DNA of 23,817 nt from Clostridia bacterium (GCA_900769535.1 CAAGHB010000114.1:1-23817); one strand, 5' to 3'; numbered from the stretch's first letter, positions 8,103 through 15,858 are shown. Translations and numbers: made by a program. Notes: generated from the sequence alone by a model not told the origin.

Positions 8103-9258
8103 ACTTTTCGGCAATTTCTCGTAATGTCTCTGTGACATAAATAACATCCTCTCGGGTCATTGAAGGAAAGAGCGGAAGTGAAATAATTCCGTCAAATAAC
8201 TTTTCTGATACCGGCAGGTCACCCTTTTTATATCCCAGCAAATCTTTGTAAAAGGGGTGCATATAAATCGGTATAAAATGAACGCTGGTTCCGATATTGT
8301 ATTCGCGAAGAATATTGATAAATTCATCACGGGTGATATTAAACTTTGAATTGTCAATATTGATAATATATAAATGATTGGAACTCTTGCAAAAATCGTT
8401 ATTCTTTAAATAACTAATCCCGTCTATCTTATCAATCGCGTTATTATAAAGCTCGACATATTCATCTCTGATTTTTTGCATTTCATCAAGCTTTTTCATC
8501 TGCTCAATACCGAGCGCAGCTGCAATATCGGTGATATTGTACTTAAATCCCGGCTCGTCAATTTCATAACGCCAATCGCATTTATCACCGTAACGAGCCC
8601 ATGCATCCTTGCTCATTCCGTGCAATGAAAGCTTACTTGCCTTTTCATAAATTTCTGGGTCGTCAGTAGTAAGCATTCCGCCCTCTGCCGTAGAAATATT
8701 CTTTGTTACGTAAAAGCTGAATGCGGCAGTATTACCGTGTCCACCGATGAGTTTACCGTTATACTCGGTTGAAAGCCCATGGGCTGCATCCTCTAAAACA
8801 AACAAATTATGTTTTTTTGCAATAGCATTGAGCTTATCCATATCACAGCAACGTCCAGCGTAATGAACAGGAATAATCGCCTTTGTTTTTTCAGTTATTG
8901 CGGCTTCAATTTTATCAACGTCTATAAGTCCTGTTTCGGCATCAACATCAACCAAAACGGGCGTTGCCCCAACGTGAACAATGTTGTTTATCGTTGAACA
9001 AAATGTCATGGGCGTCGAAATAACCTCATCGCCTTCGCCTATTCCTTTCGCCAACAGGGCAAGATGCATCGCAGCCGTACAGGAATTCACTGCGATAGCA
9101 TATTTTGCGCCAACGTATTCAGCAAAAATGCGTTCAAATTCCTTTGTAACATTGCCCTTTGTCCACCAACCTGACTTAATAACATCCGTAACAGCAGCAA
9201 TCTCGTCATTATCATAGCAAGGTTTACAAAATGGCAAAAAGTCGTTACGTTTAATCAT
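8092..9258 (-). CDS. DegT/DnrJ/EryC1/StrS-family PLP sugar aminotransferase (PglE-like)
   Basis: This 388-residue enzyme should transfer an amino group from glutamate to C4 of a UDP-4-keto-6-deoxy sugar. Conserved features (numbered from the chosen ATG) are NSCTAAMHLAL in the cofactor cup, D157 in VLEDAAHG contacting the pyridine nitrogen, and the PLP lysine K186 in FYVTKNISTAEGG. The C-terminal part contains the family's SSNHLYIINI and SVHFIPIYMHPFY segments. ATG 9258 overlaps the dehydratase stop by 8 bases and has GAG upstream; another ATG 7 codons earlier has no ribosome site. Sitting between a 4,6-dehydratase and a PglC-type transferase, it fits UDP-bacillosamine-type chemistry. The exact sugar cannot be read from sequence. 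Confidence 0.93.
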   Translation of the reverse strand: MIKRNDFLPFCKPCYDNDEIAAVTDVIKSGWWTKGNVTKEFERIFAEYVGAKYAIAVNSCTAAMHLALLAKGIGEGDEVISTPMTFCSTINNIVHVGATPVLVDVDAETGLIDVDKIEAAITEKTKAIIPVHYAGRCCDMDKLNAIAKKHNLFVLEDAAHGLSTEYNGKLIGGHGNTAAFSFYVTKNISTAEGGMLTTDDPEIYEKASKLSLHGMSKDAWARYGDKCDWRYEIDEPGFKYNITDIAAALGIEQMKKLDEMQKIRDEYVELYNNAIDKIDGISYLKNNDFCKSSNHLYIINIDNSKFNITRDEFINILREYNIGTSVHFIPIYMHPFYKDLLGYKKGDLPVSEKLFDGIISLPLFPSMTREDVIYVTETLREIAEKYAK

Positions 9259-11152
9259 TTTTATCACTACTCTTTTCATTGTGATTAAATGTCGGAACTA
9301 TTTCTTTAACAGTACTGAACATTTTAAAGGGCGAAACCTCGCTGAGTGTATCATACAAATTAGAAAGATTCTCCCTTAACATATTATAATCATATGAAAT
9401 AGGTTTCATAAATACGATTTTATCGTTACTCGTTCTGTCAACGTCTTCATCGGCGAGACTGATTTCTTCAAAAAGTTTTTCTCCCGGACGTAAGCCGGTA
9501 AATTCAATATTTATATCAACGTTTGGCTCAAAGCCGGATAACCTAATCATATCGCAGGCGAGGTCATAAATTTTAACCGGGTCCCCCATATCGAGAACAA
9601 ATATTTCTCCGCCCTTTGCCATTGCACCTGCTTCGAGAACGAGCTGAACAGCTTCGGGAATGGTCATAAAATATCTTCTCATATCAGGGTGTGTAACGGT
9701 AACGGGACCGCCTTCGTTAATCTGCTTCTGAAAAAACGGCACGACGCTTCCGTTTGAACCAAGAACATTTCCAAATCTAACTGCTGCAAAGTCGGTTTCG
9801 GAGTCCTTGTCGAGCATTTGTATCGAGAGCTCTGCAATTCGCTTTGATGCACCCATTATATTAGTAGGGTTTACGGCCTTGTCGGTAGAAATAAGTATAA
9901 ACTTTTCAACCTTATGGTTTATTGCGGCTCTGGCAACGTTTATCGTGCCGAAAACATTATTCTTAATCGATTCCTTCGGGTTAATTTCCATCATTGGCAC
10001 GTGCTTATGTGCTGCCGCGTGAAAAATTACCTCAGGTTGATATTCTTTTAACACTTCGTCAAGACGCGCTTCGTCACGAATCGAACCGAGCAAAGTGATA
10101 TGCCGACCGATACCGAAAACATCTTTTAATTCATTGTCTATAAAGAATAATCCGTTTTCGTTAATATCGAATATAATCAGTTTTTTACAACCGAATGACA
10201 TTACCTGACGGCACAATTCTGAACCAATCGAACCTGCGCCGCCCGTAATCATAACGGTTTTTCCGCTAATAAATTCTATTATGCTTTCCATTTTGAGATT
10301 GACGCTGCTTCTGCGCAACAAATCCTCAAAATTTATATTCGATGTCTTAACATTATTGAGATCGACATCGTCAATTTTTCCAAATCTGCGAATTCTGCAT
10401 CTGCATTCACTACATACATTTACAACGTATTTAAGCAATTCTCTAGATGCGGTGGGCACAGCGACAATTACTTCGTATGCATTATATCGCTTGATTGCTT
10501 CCTTCAACCGTTCCCTGTTGCCAAATACTTTGACGCCTCTGATATGCTTTCCGATTAAACTTGGATCATCGTCAATAAAAGCAACTACTTTTACCATTTC
10601 AGGCGAATTTTCAAGCTTTGATACTAAAAATTCTCCTGCTTCACCTGCGCCGAATATTATAACTCGCTTTTGAATCGAATAGCCGGATATATGCGAAAAT
10701 CTTGCTCTTATAGCATAAATAATCTTAATACATGAACGCCCTAAAATCATAAACAGGAACATAAAGGCGGTCATAGTAAGTAAAACGCCAATTTCCAATC
10801 TTTTTTCCTGGGGAAATAAACCTATTGATGTAAAGAGTATATCGACTAAATAAAATAAAACAAATCCAATCCAAGAAGAACAAAGCTGTCTGAATGCTTC
10901 GTTGAAATTAACACGTTTAAGAACAGAATTATAGCATCTGAACAGATAGTTCAGACCAAACATTATAAAAGTGAATGTCAGAACGTAATATATAAAGTTA
11001 TTAAAATATGCCGGAGGAATATGCAAAGGATTATTAAAAGAATTATTTGATGTATAACGCAGGGTAAAAGCAACATATAAAGAAAGTAAAACACAAAATG
11101 AATCCCACAGCATAAGTGCAGCAATGGATAAACATCTTTTGAACTTTATCAT
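9251..11152 (-). CDS. Membrane UDP-N-acetylglucosamine 4,6-dehydratase, CapD/PglF/FlaA1-like
   Basis: The 633-residue protein has four membrane helices (about 9-31, 53-74, 92-112, 122-143). These are followed by a first Rossmann domain (VIIFGAGEAGEFLVSKL, about 164-180) and a second, catalytic NAD(P)-binding SDR domain beginning VMITGGAGSIGSE (300-312). The active-site region STDKAVNPTNIMGASKR (422-438) is typical of the PglF/WbpM dehydratases, which use a TDK...MxxxK arrangement instead of the usual YxxxK. The product would be a UDP-4-keto-6-deoxy-HexNAc for the next gene. A GAGGG ribosome site lies 7 bases before the ATG and a consensus promoter lies just upstream, making this the first gene of the seven-gene unit. 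Some family members are instead epimerases, so substrate and stereochemistry are open. Confidence 0.92.
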   Translation of the reverse strand: MIKFKRCLSIAALMLWDSFCVLLSLYVAFTLRYTSNNSFNNPLHIPPAYFNNFIYYVLTFTFIMFGLNYLFRCYNSVLKRVNFNEAFRQLCSSWIGFVLFYLVDILFTSIGLFPQEKRLEIGVLLTMTAFMFLFMILGRSCIKIIYAIRARFSHISGYSIQKRVIIFGAGEAGEFLVSKLENSPEMVKVVAFIDDDPSLIGKHIRGVKVFGNRERLKEAIKRYNAYEVIVAVPTASRELLKYVVNVCSECRCRIRRFGKIDDVDLNNVKTSNINFEDLLRRSSVNLKMESIIEFISGKTVMITGGAGSIGSELCRQVMSFGCKKLIIFDINENGLFFIDNELKDVFGIGRHITLLGSIRDEARLDEVLKEYQPEVIFHAAAHKHVPMMEINPKESIKNNVFGTINVARAAINHKVEKFILISTDKAVNPTNIMGASKRIAELSIQMLDKDSETDFAAVRFGNVLGSNGSVVPFFQKQINEGGPVTVTHPDMRRYFMTIPEAVQLVLEAGAMAKGGEIFVLDMGDPVKIYDLACDMIRLSGFEPNVDINIEFTGLRPGEKLFEEISLADEDVDRTSNDKIVFMKPISYDYNMLRENLSNLYDTLSEVSPFKMFSTVKEIVPTFNHNEKSSDKND

Positions 11153-11192
11153 TTAAACACCCTCAAATTTTTCTCAACTTGATATTTATATA

Positions 11193-11221
11193 ATTATATC
11201 TATTTTATATATAAAAGTCAA
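11193..11221 (-). promoter_or_regulatory. Strong consensus promoter for the glycan/two-component operon
   Basis: On the minus strand TTGACT (11221-11216) and TATAAT (11198-11193) are spaced exactly 17 bases apart, in an AT-rich tract. The start would lie about 30 bases before the dehydratase ATG. No terminator is seen between the seven following genes until 3868. Confidence 0.8.
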
Positions 11222-11258
11222 TATTTATGGTTTTTTCGCCTAAATGTTTCAAATAATA

Positions 11259-11302
11259 AATAATGACCGTCTTACAGCTTAATCTGCATGACGGTCATTA
11301 TT
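11259..11302 (-). terminator. Terminator after the AbrB-like gene
   Basis: AATAATGACCGTC (11259-11271) and GACGGTCATTATT (11290-11302) form a perfect 13-bp stem with an 18-base loop. It lies 8 bases past the stop. The minus-strand 3' side is AT-rich (TATTATTTG) rather than a clean T-run, so efficiency is uncertain. Confidence 0.65.
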
Positions 11303-11310
11303 CGATTGAA

Positions 11311-11559
11311 TTAAAGCGAGTTGTTCATTTCTTCAAGACATTTTTTGCAAATTTTGTGATCCTTGAATGAAATTAAATCGTTGTCTTCGTGACAAAACAT
11401 GCATGACGGCTCATATTTTTTAATAATAATCATATCGCCCTCATTAAAAATTTCAACCAAATCGACATTATCCTGAATGTTGAATTTTTTTCTGAGCCCA
11501 ACTGGGATTACTATTCGACCGAGCTCGTCAACTTTTCTAACAATACCAGCAGATTTCAT
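11311..11559 (-). CDS. AbrB/SpoVT-type DNA-binding protein with C-terminal four-cysteine zinc-site candidate
   Basis: The 82-residue protein begins with the swapped-hairpin AbrB domain (MKSAGIVRKVDELGRIVIPVGLR..., residues 1-48), the N-terminal module of transition-state regulators. It continues with Cys-x2-Cys (53, 56) and Cys-x2-Cys (71, 74), which probably bind one zinc ion and replace the usual AbrB multimerisation domain. Related short AbrB proteins with this tail occur in clostridia. It is monocistronic: a GGAG lies 9 bases before the ATG, with a promoter upstream and a hairpin downstream. A palindrome within its promoter suggests autoregulation. DNA-binding function is well supported; targets are unknown. 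Confidence 0.88.
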   Translation of the reverse strand: MKSAGIVRKVDELGRIVIPVGLRKKFNIQDNVDLVEIFNEGDMIIIKKYEPSCMFCHEDNDLISFKDHKICKKCLEEMNNSL

Positions 11560-11599
11560 CTCATGACTCTCCTTTTTTCAAAATTCATACAATATTCAT

Positions 11600-11628
11600 A
11601 ATTTAACACATAAATCGATTTGTGTCAA
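11600..11628 (-). promoter_or_regulatory. Promoter of the AbrB-like gene, with palindrome in the spacer
   Basis: On the minus strand TTGACA (11628-11623) and TAAATT (11605-11600) are 17 bases apart, with an extended TG before the -10. The spacer holds ACATAAATCGATTTGTGT (plus strand 11608-11625), an 18-bp palindrome with 8 of 9 positions matching, well placed to act as an operator. Confidence 0.7.
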
Positions 11629-11680
11629 CAGCAATTATTAAAATAGTCTCTCACTCGACAAGGTACAACAAAAATCGCGT

Positions 11681-14590
11681 TTATACATACCTTAAATTGA
11701 AGATATAAATCATTCCGAGAGATATTAAATTATATATAATCAGCGAAATATAGCTTATTATGCCGAAATATCCCATAGCTGCTGAAATACCAAATATCAT
11801 AAATGCGAGAGCTGTTATAATAATTTGGGCTATTACAGCATATTTTGAATACTTGACGAGATTTATTGACGATATTATTCCATTCAAATATCCTTTTGAA
11901 TTATCACAAATAAAAGTAGCTGCATTTAATGTGTTGGCCTTGTCCATAAGTATTTCGGACTCATGCGATGCAATTACAACACTGTCACGGTCTATTCCGA
12001 AATAATTAGCTACCATATCCTCGGTTATATTAGGGTCACAGGTTTTAACAAGTAACGTAAGTCCCAAATTAAATATTTTCTTTATATAATACGAAAGCGC
12101 AGGATCGGCATTATAACCTACAACAAAGAGTGCCGACAGTTTACCTTCCGATGACATGTATACAGGAAAATATCCGTTCATAATAATTTTTTTATCAACG
12201 TCAATCGGCGGAACTTCAATACCGTGAGTTTCCATAATCATACGGTTTCCGATAAGCGTTTTTCTTCCTCCAACCCAACCGGAGAGTCCCATTCTATCCT
12301 CGTAAGTTACCGAGTCCGTTTGAGGTATAGTTTCATCCTTTGCAATGTCGTTAAATATGTTCATCATAGGGCTATTAGCCGCAGTGAGCAGGGACGACGC
12401 GTCAATTATTGCTCTGTCAAGAGACAAACCGCCAAACGTTTTAATATTATAAAGCTTTACGTTGTTTTTACTAAACAAATCATTGGCATTAACGGTAACA
12501 ACATTGGTATTATCAATGTTTTCAGCCGAGCCAAATCCAAATAATTTTACTCTGTAATTTCTAAGCGTTCCGTTAATTCTTCTAATCGAAACAATGGTCA
12601 TAACAAGAGCGCTTATAGGAGATGCAATCGCTAATCCAAAGCTAAGTCCAAATACTGCAAGTCCTGCATTATTAGCCGAAACAGCAAACACAGCAGAAAA
12701 AATCAAAGCGGCAATAACGGCGCCGATATAAAATCTTTTTACGTTTTTTTCAAATACACCTAATGATATTGAATTTTTTATAAAATCGGTAATATTAAAC
12801 GTTTTCTTCTGATACGCTATCCGGTAATCGATATCATCTGAGCCGTCAATTATCTTATTAGACTCGGGTTTTTCTATGAATGAAACAACATTTTTTTCTT
12901 CGTCATTACAAATTAAATCAAAATTCTTAATAATATCGCAAACCCTGATATATTTAGCCAAATTGAATAGGCCGAATATAACAGCGGCTACGACTGTGAA
13001 CCCAATATTGCCAACGTTTACCGACAAAAATCCTATTATACCTTGGACAACAGCAGAGATTGCCAAAGTTGTAGGCAACAAATCAACCCTGAAATCGTTA
13101 TCTTTAATCTGTATAATGGATTTTGAGCTGCTGAAATTTACAACGAGCAAAATAATTCCGAGCATAACAGAGCTAATCCAATAGCCCATTGTACCAAAAA
13201 AATCGCTCGAAACAAAAAACCCGACGCTGAGGCATAACGAAATTAAAGCTATTGCAAAAGAAAGCGACATTTTTACAACACTGCTGTGCTTTTCCTTGTT
13301 AAGAGCTACGCTGACATCGTAATCATCGTCCAAATCATTATACTCAACCGAACCTAAATAGTCGGTATCGAGTCGATTTGCAAAATCATTCCTTGGCGAA
13401 ATATCGCTTAAAATTTCGTCATCAAGACCATCAAAATCATCAATTATCGGACTTGGCATATCGTAAAATTCATCATCAGTCGTATGCTCAAGCTCGGGTA
13501 AATCAAATCCAACGTCCTCATCAGCTTCGTCGTCAAAATCAAGCTCTTCACCATTAAATAATTCAAACTCGGCCGTATTTTGACCCTCGTTATCAAATTC
13601 AACAATATCAATTAAATTTTCATCAACAAACCCGTCATATGACGAGGATTCATCGTTAATATCAAAAGATGCTGAGTCAAAGGAATACTGATTTCCATCA
13701 CTAAAATCAGCATTTTGATAAACATCGTCATCTTCTGAATCATGGATAAAAAGCGATTGCACGGGGATATCACCGTTTTCAATACCATTGTCATCGTCGC
13801 CGTTTTCTTCTGAATAAATTTCATTAACATCAAAGGATAATGTGGGCATATCGGCTGACTCATCTGCTTTTGCATCAGTATTATCATCAATATCCGAAAT
13901 TTCTTGATTAGTATGTTCGTTTTCGAACTGTTCGTCATCCAAAAAATTTACTTCTGATTCATCGTCAGTCATAACCATATCAATATTAAACAAATCCTCT
14001 AATACGAGAGCTTCATTATTGATTTCGGTGTTATCATCTGCGCCAATGTCGTCATCGCTAACGTCATTAACATTCACCGTTTCGGTTTCAGAAACGACCT
14101 GCGACTTTTTCGAAAATTCGTTACTTTCGTCCGCAATTTCAACTTCACTTTTTCTGTTTCTGAGCTTTTCAAAAAGCTGGTGAGCCGCATTGGAATAGCT
14201 CTTTTCAGTAATGGGTTTCAAATCGGTTTCATCAGCATTTTCAAGTATTTCCTCTTCAATATTTACATGATCGTTACGCTTAATTTTCGACTTTGAACGC
14301 ATCAGCTCCTCAGCAGTAATTGCGTGAGGCGCAGTACGTACAGAAGCATTTTGAGCAGAGTGTCTCTCTCTGTTAAGATCAAATATTTCCTGCTCGCGTT
14401 CAATTGTTCTGTCCTTAATAATATCCTCATTTATTCTATTTCGTTTTAACGCAGAATTTTTATTATTTGACGACGTAAGCATAGCAAGATCAAATGATTC
14501 ATCACCGTCGGATGAAATCTTAATCTCTTCAATTTCTTCAATCGGCGTATCAAAATCGAAATTAAGTCCGTTTTTTTCATCAAAATTCAT
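11681..14590 (-). CDS. Acidic membrane protein with a degenerate P1B-type ATPase core
   Basis: This 969-residue protein has no function I can name. Residues 1-430 are highly acidic and probably disordered, with one basic patch (about 48-110). The rest follows P1B ATPase topology: four membrane helices (about 438-462, 467-486, 503-525, 527-546), a short cytosolic segment, two helices (about 618-637, 641-668), a large cytosolic region (669-916) and two helices (917-937, 940-966). ASPIS (656-660) sits where the metal-binding CPC lies. VVTVNANDLFS (697-707) sits where VVFDKTGTLT is expected. FGGLSLDRAIIDASSLLTAANSP matches the start of the nucleotide domain but lacks its His-Pro. GWVGGRKTLIGNRMIMETHGI (771-791) matches the nucleotide-binding loop, and LLVKTCDPN replaces LTGDN. 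TGES and GDGxND are absent. A GGGAG lies 8 bases before the ATG; it follows rlmB by 18 bases. Pumping activity is unlikely. Confidence 0.85.
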   Translation of the reverse strand: MNFDEKNGLNFDFDTPIEEIEEIKISSDGDESFDLAMLTSSNNKNSALKRNRINEDIIKDRTIEREQEIFDLNRERHSAQNASVRTAPHAITAEELMRSKSKIKRNDHVNIEEEILENADETDLKPITEKSYSNAAHQLFEKLRNRKSEVEIADESNEFSKKSQVVSETETVNVNDVSDDDIGADDNTEINNEALVLEDLFNIDMVMTDDESEVNFLDDEQFENEHTNQEISDIDDNTDAKADESADMPTLSFDVNEIYSEENGDDDNGIENGDIPVQSLFIHDSEDDDVYQNADFSDGNQYSFDSASFDINDESSSYDGFVDENLIDIVEFDNEGQNTAEFELFNGEELDFDDEADEDVGFDLPELEHTTDDEFYDMPSPIIDDFDGLDDEILSDISPRNDFANRLDTDYLGSVEYNDLDDDYDVSVALNKEKHSSVVKMSLSFAIALISLCLSVGFFVSSDFFGTMGYWISSVMLGIILLVVNFSSSKSIIQIKDNDFRVDLLPTTLAISAVVQGIIGFLSVNVGNIGFTVVAAVIFGLFNLAKYIRVCDIIKNFDLICNDEEKNVVSFIEKPESNKIIDGSDDIDYRIAYQKKTFNITDFIKNSISLGVFEKNVKRFYIGAVIAALIFSAVFAVSANNAGLAVFGLSFGLAIASPISALVMTIVSIRRINGTLRNYRVKLFGFGSAENIDNTNVVTVNANDLFSKNNVKLYNIKTFGGLSLDRAIIDASSLLTAANSPMMNIFNDIAKDETIPQTDSVTYEDRMGLSGWVGGRKTLIGNRMIMETHGIEVPPIDVDKKIIMNGYFPVYMSSEGKLSALFVVGYNADPALSYYIKKIFNLGLTLLVKTCDPNITEDMVANYFGIDRDSVVIASHESEILMDKANTLNAATFICDNSKGYLNGIISSINLVKYSKYAVIAQIIITALAFMIFGISAAMGYFGIISYISLIIYNLISLGMIYIFNLRYV

Positions 14591-14608
14591 ATCATTTTCT
14601 CCCGAAAA

Positions 14609-15361
14609 TCAATTTTTGTATTTTGCAATCTCGTACATAAAAATTCCAGCTGCTACCGAAGCATTAAGCGAAGTTATATGTCCCTTCATCGGTAACGAAA
14701 GAATAACGTCACAGTTTTGGTTTACTATTCGGCTTATTCCCTTGCCTTCACTTCCGATAACAAGAGCTACTGGTCCGCTAAAATCAACCTTATCGTATGG
14801 CTCACCGTTCATATCGGCTCCGTAAACCCAAACCCCCGCTTCCTTTAATTCCTTGATTGCCGCAGTGATATTGGAAACACGCGCTACCTTCATATATTCA
14901 AGAGCGCCGCATGCTGATTTACCAACAGCATAGTTCAGCCCAACGCTTCTTCGTTTTGGAATAATAATTCCGTGTACGCCGCAACATTCAGCAGTTCTGA
15001 TTATTGCGCCTAAATTGTACGGGTCCTCTATTCCGTCGCAAATAATTATAAACGGTGCCTCGCCCTTTTCCTCGGCATAGCTGAAAATGTCGGCAACGGC
15101 ACAGTATTCATGCATTGCGGCGTAAGCAATAACACCCTGATGATTAGCGCCGCCGCAAATACTATTTAACTTTTCCGAAGCTGCATATTTGATGGGGATT
15201 TTTTTGTCATTTGCCTTAGCTATAATGGCGTTTATGCTTCCGCTTTTATTCCCTTTTTCAATTAAAATACGGTCAACCTCGCGATTTGAATTAAGTAATT
15301 CAAGTACTGAGTTTCTGCCAATAAGGATACTGTCATCCTCTGATTTATAAATTCTGGACAT
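14609..15361 (-). CDS. rlmB: 23S rRNA (guanosine-2'-O-)-methyltransferase RlmB / TrmH family
   Basis: RlmB methylates the 2'-O of G2251 in the 23S rRNA peptidyl-transferase loop, using S-adenosylmethionine. The 250-residue protein has the N-terminal substrate-binding domain (GRNSVLELLNSNREVDRILIEKG) and a SPOUT knot. The three SPOUT motifs are present: DPYNLGAIIRTAE (113-125) with catalytic Asn116 and Arg122, VIGSEGKGIS (201-210), and LPMKGHITSLNASVAAGI (223-240). The ribosome site GGTGA lies 3 bases before the ATG, and an extended -10 promoter is upstream. It is the first gene of a two-gene unit with the pseudo-ATPase gene. Within the family, a tRNA (Gm18) methylase is the main alternative, but the length and the N-terminal domain favour RlmB. 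Confidence 0.92.
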   Translation of the reverse strand: MSRIYKSEDDSILIGRNSVLELLNSNREVDRILIEKGNKSGSINAIIAKANDKKIPIKYAASEKLNSICGGANHQGVIAYAAMHEYCAVADIFSYAEEKGEAPFIIICDGIEDPYNLGAIIRTAECCGVHGIIIPKRRSVGLNYAVGKSACGALEYMKVARVSNITAAIKELKEAGVWVYGADMNGEPYDKVDFSGPVALVIGSEGKGISRIVNQNCDVILSLPMKGHITSLNASVAAGIFMYEIAKYKN

Positions 15362-15392
15362 AATTCACCAACTTATATAATTTTACAAATCG

Positions 15393-15398
15393 ATTATA
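15393..15398 (-). promoter_or_regulatory. Extended -10 promoter of rlmB
   Basis: On the minus strand TGATATAAT gives a perfect -10 (15398-15393) with an upstream TG; the -35 region is weak (TTTTGT-like at about 17 bases). The expected start is about 25 bases before the rlmB ATG. Confidence 0.55.
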
Positions 15399-15501
15399 TC
15401 ACATATTTTGTTAAAACAAAAGTGAAAAATAATAAAAATTTAATATATATAGTATTTTTTCTGTTAATATGTAATAAAAAATAAAAAATTCACAAAATCG
15501 C

Positions 15502-15530
15502 GTGACAAAAAGTTACATATGTGATATAAT
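15502..15530 (+). promoter_or_regulatory. Promoter of the LuxR-type HTH gene
   Basis: GTGACA (15502-15507) and TATAAT (15525-15530) are 17 bases apart, with TGA before the -10. TGTGA and TCACA (15520-15524, 15532-15536) flank the -10 as an inverted repeat. ACAAAAAGT occurs twice (15505-15513, 15534-15542), 29 bases apart. This places transcription start after 15535, ruling out upstream translation starts for the next gene. Confidence 0.65.
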
Positions 15531-15561
15531 GTCACAAAAAGTGCAGAAACGAAGCGATAAA

Positions 15562-15858
15562 ATGAAGAATATTTATAAATGTAAGAATGGTATAATCATA
15601 GTAATTCCTGAGGGCGCAGAAGTTGATTTTGAATCGATTGCCACTGCAACAGCAATAATAAATCCTCTCGACGATTTAACAAAACGACAAAGAGAAATTA
15701 TAGAGATGGTTATAAGCGGCGCATCTAACAAAGCGATTGCAAGCGAACTTTATATATCAATCGGAACCGTAAAAAGAATTATCTATAATTCCTACCGTGC
15801 CCTCGGCGTAAACAGCCGAGTTGAGCTGATACGTCTTGTTAACGCTTTTAATTACTAA
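15562..15858 (+). CDS. Solo LuxR/GerE-type helix-turn-helix protein
   Basis: The 98-residue protein has a short N-terminal stretch (MKNIYKCKNGIIIVIPEGAEVDF) with no recognisable receiver or ligand domain. A LuxR-type DNA-binding domain follows (about 39-93: LTKRQREIIEMVISGASNKAIASELYISIGTVKRIIYNSYRALGV). The pattern TxREx-V...G-NKxIA...S..TVK is diagnostic of the family. The frame is open upstream to 15502, but the promoter lies within that extension, so ATG 15562 is chosen; its ribosome site (GAAGCG) is weak. It is divergent from rlmB and 68 bases before the DUF554 gene. Like GerE it may act as a small standalone regulator; targets are unknown. Confidence 0.85.
   Translation: MKNIYKCKNGIIIVIPEGAEVDFESIATATAIINPLDDLTKRQREIIEMVISGASNKAIASELYISIGTVKRIIYNSYRALGVNSRVELIRLVNAFNY

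Noticed and set aside
10281..10673. A 130-codon open frame on the plus strand inside the dehydratase gene
   Set aside because: It is opposite a conserved Rossmann region, with no ribosome site and no recognisable protein motif.
11640..11680. A terminator after the pseudo-ATPase gene
   Set aside because: Only a 3-bp GTC/GAC pairing is present with a weak T-tract; no convincing hairpin is visible.
13612..13938. A 108-codon frame on the minus strand within the acidic region of the pseudo-ATPase
   Set aside because: It is a frame-shifted reading of Asp/Glu-rich codons giving a Met/Ile-rich product; the main frame is continuous and conserved downstream.
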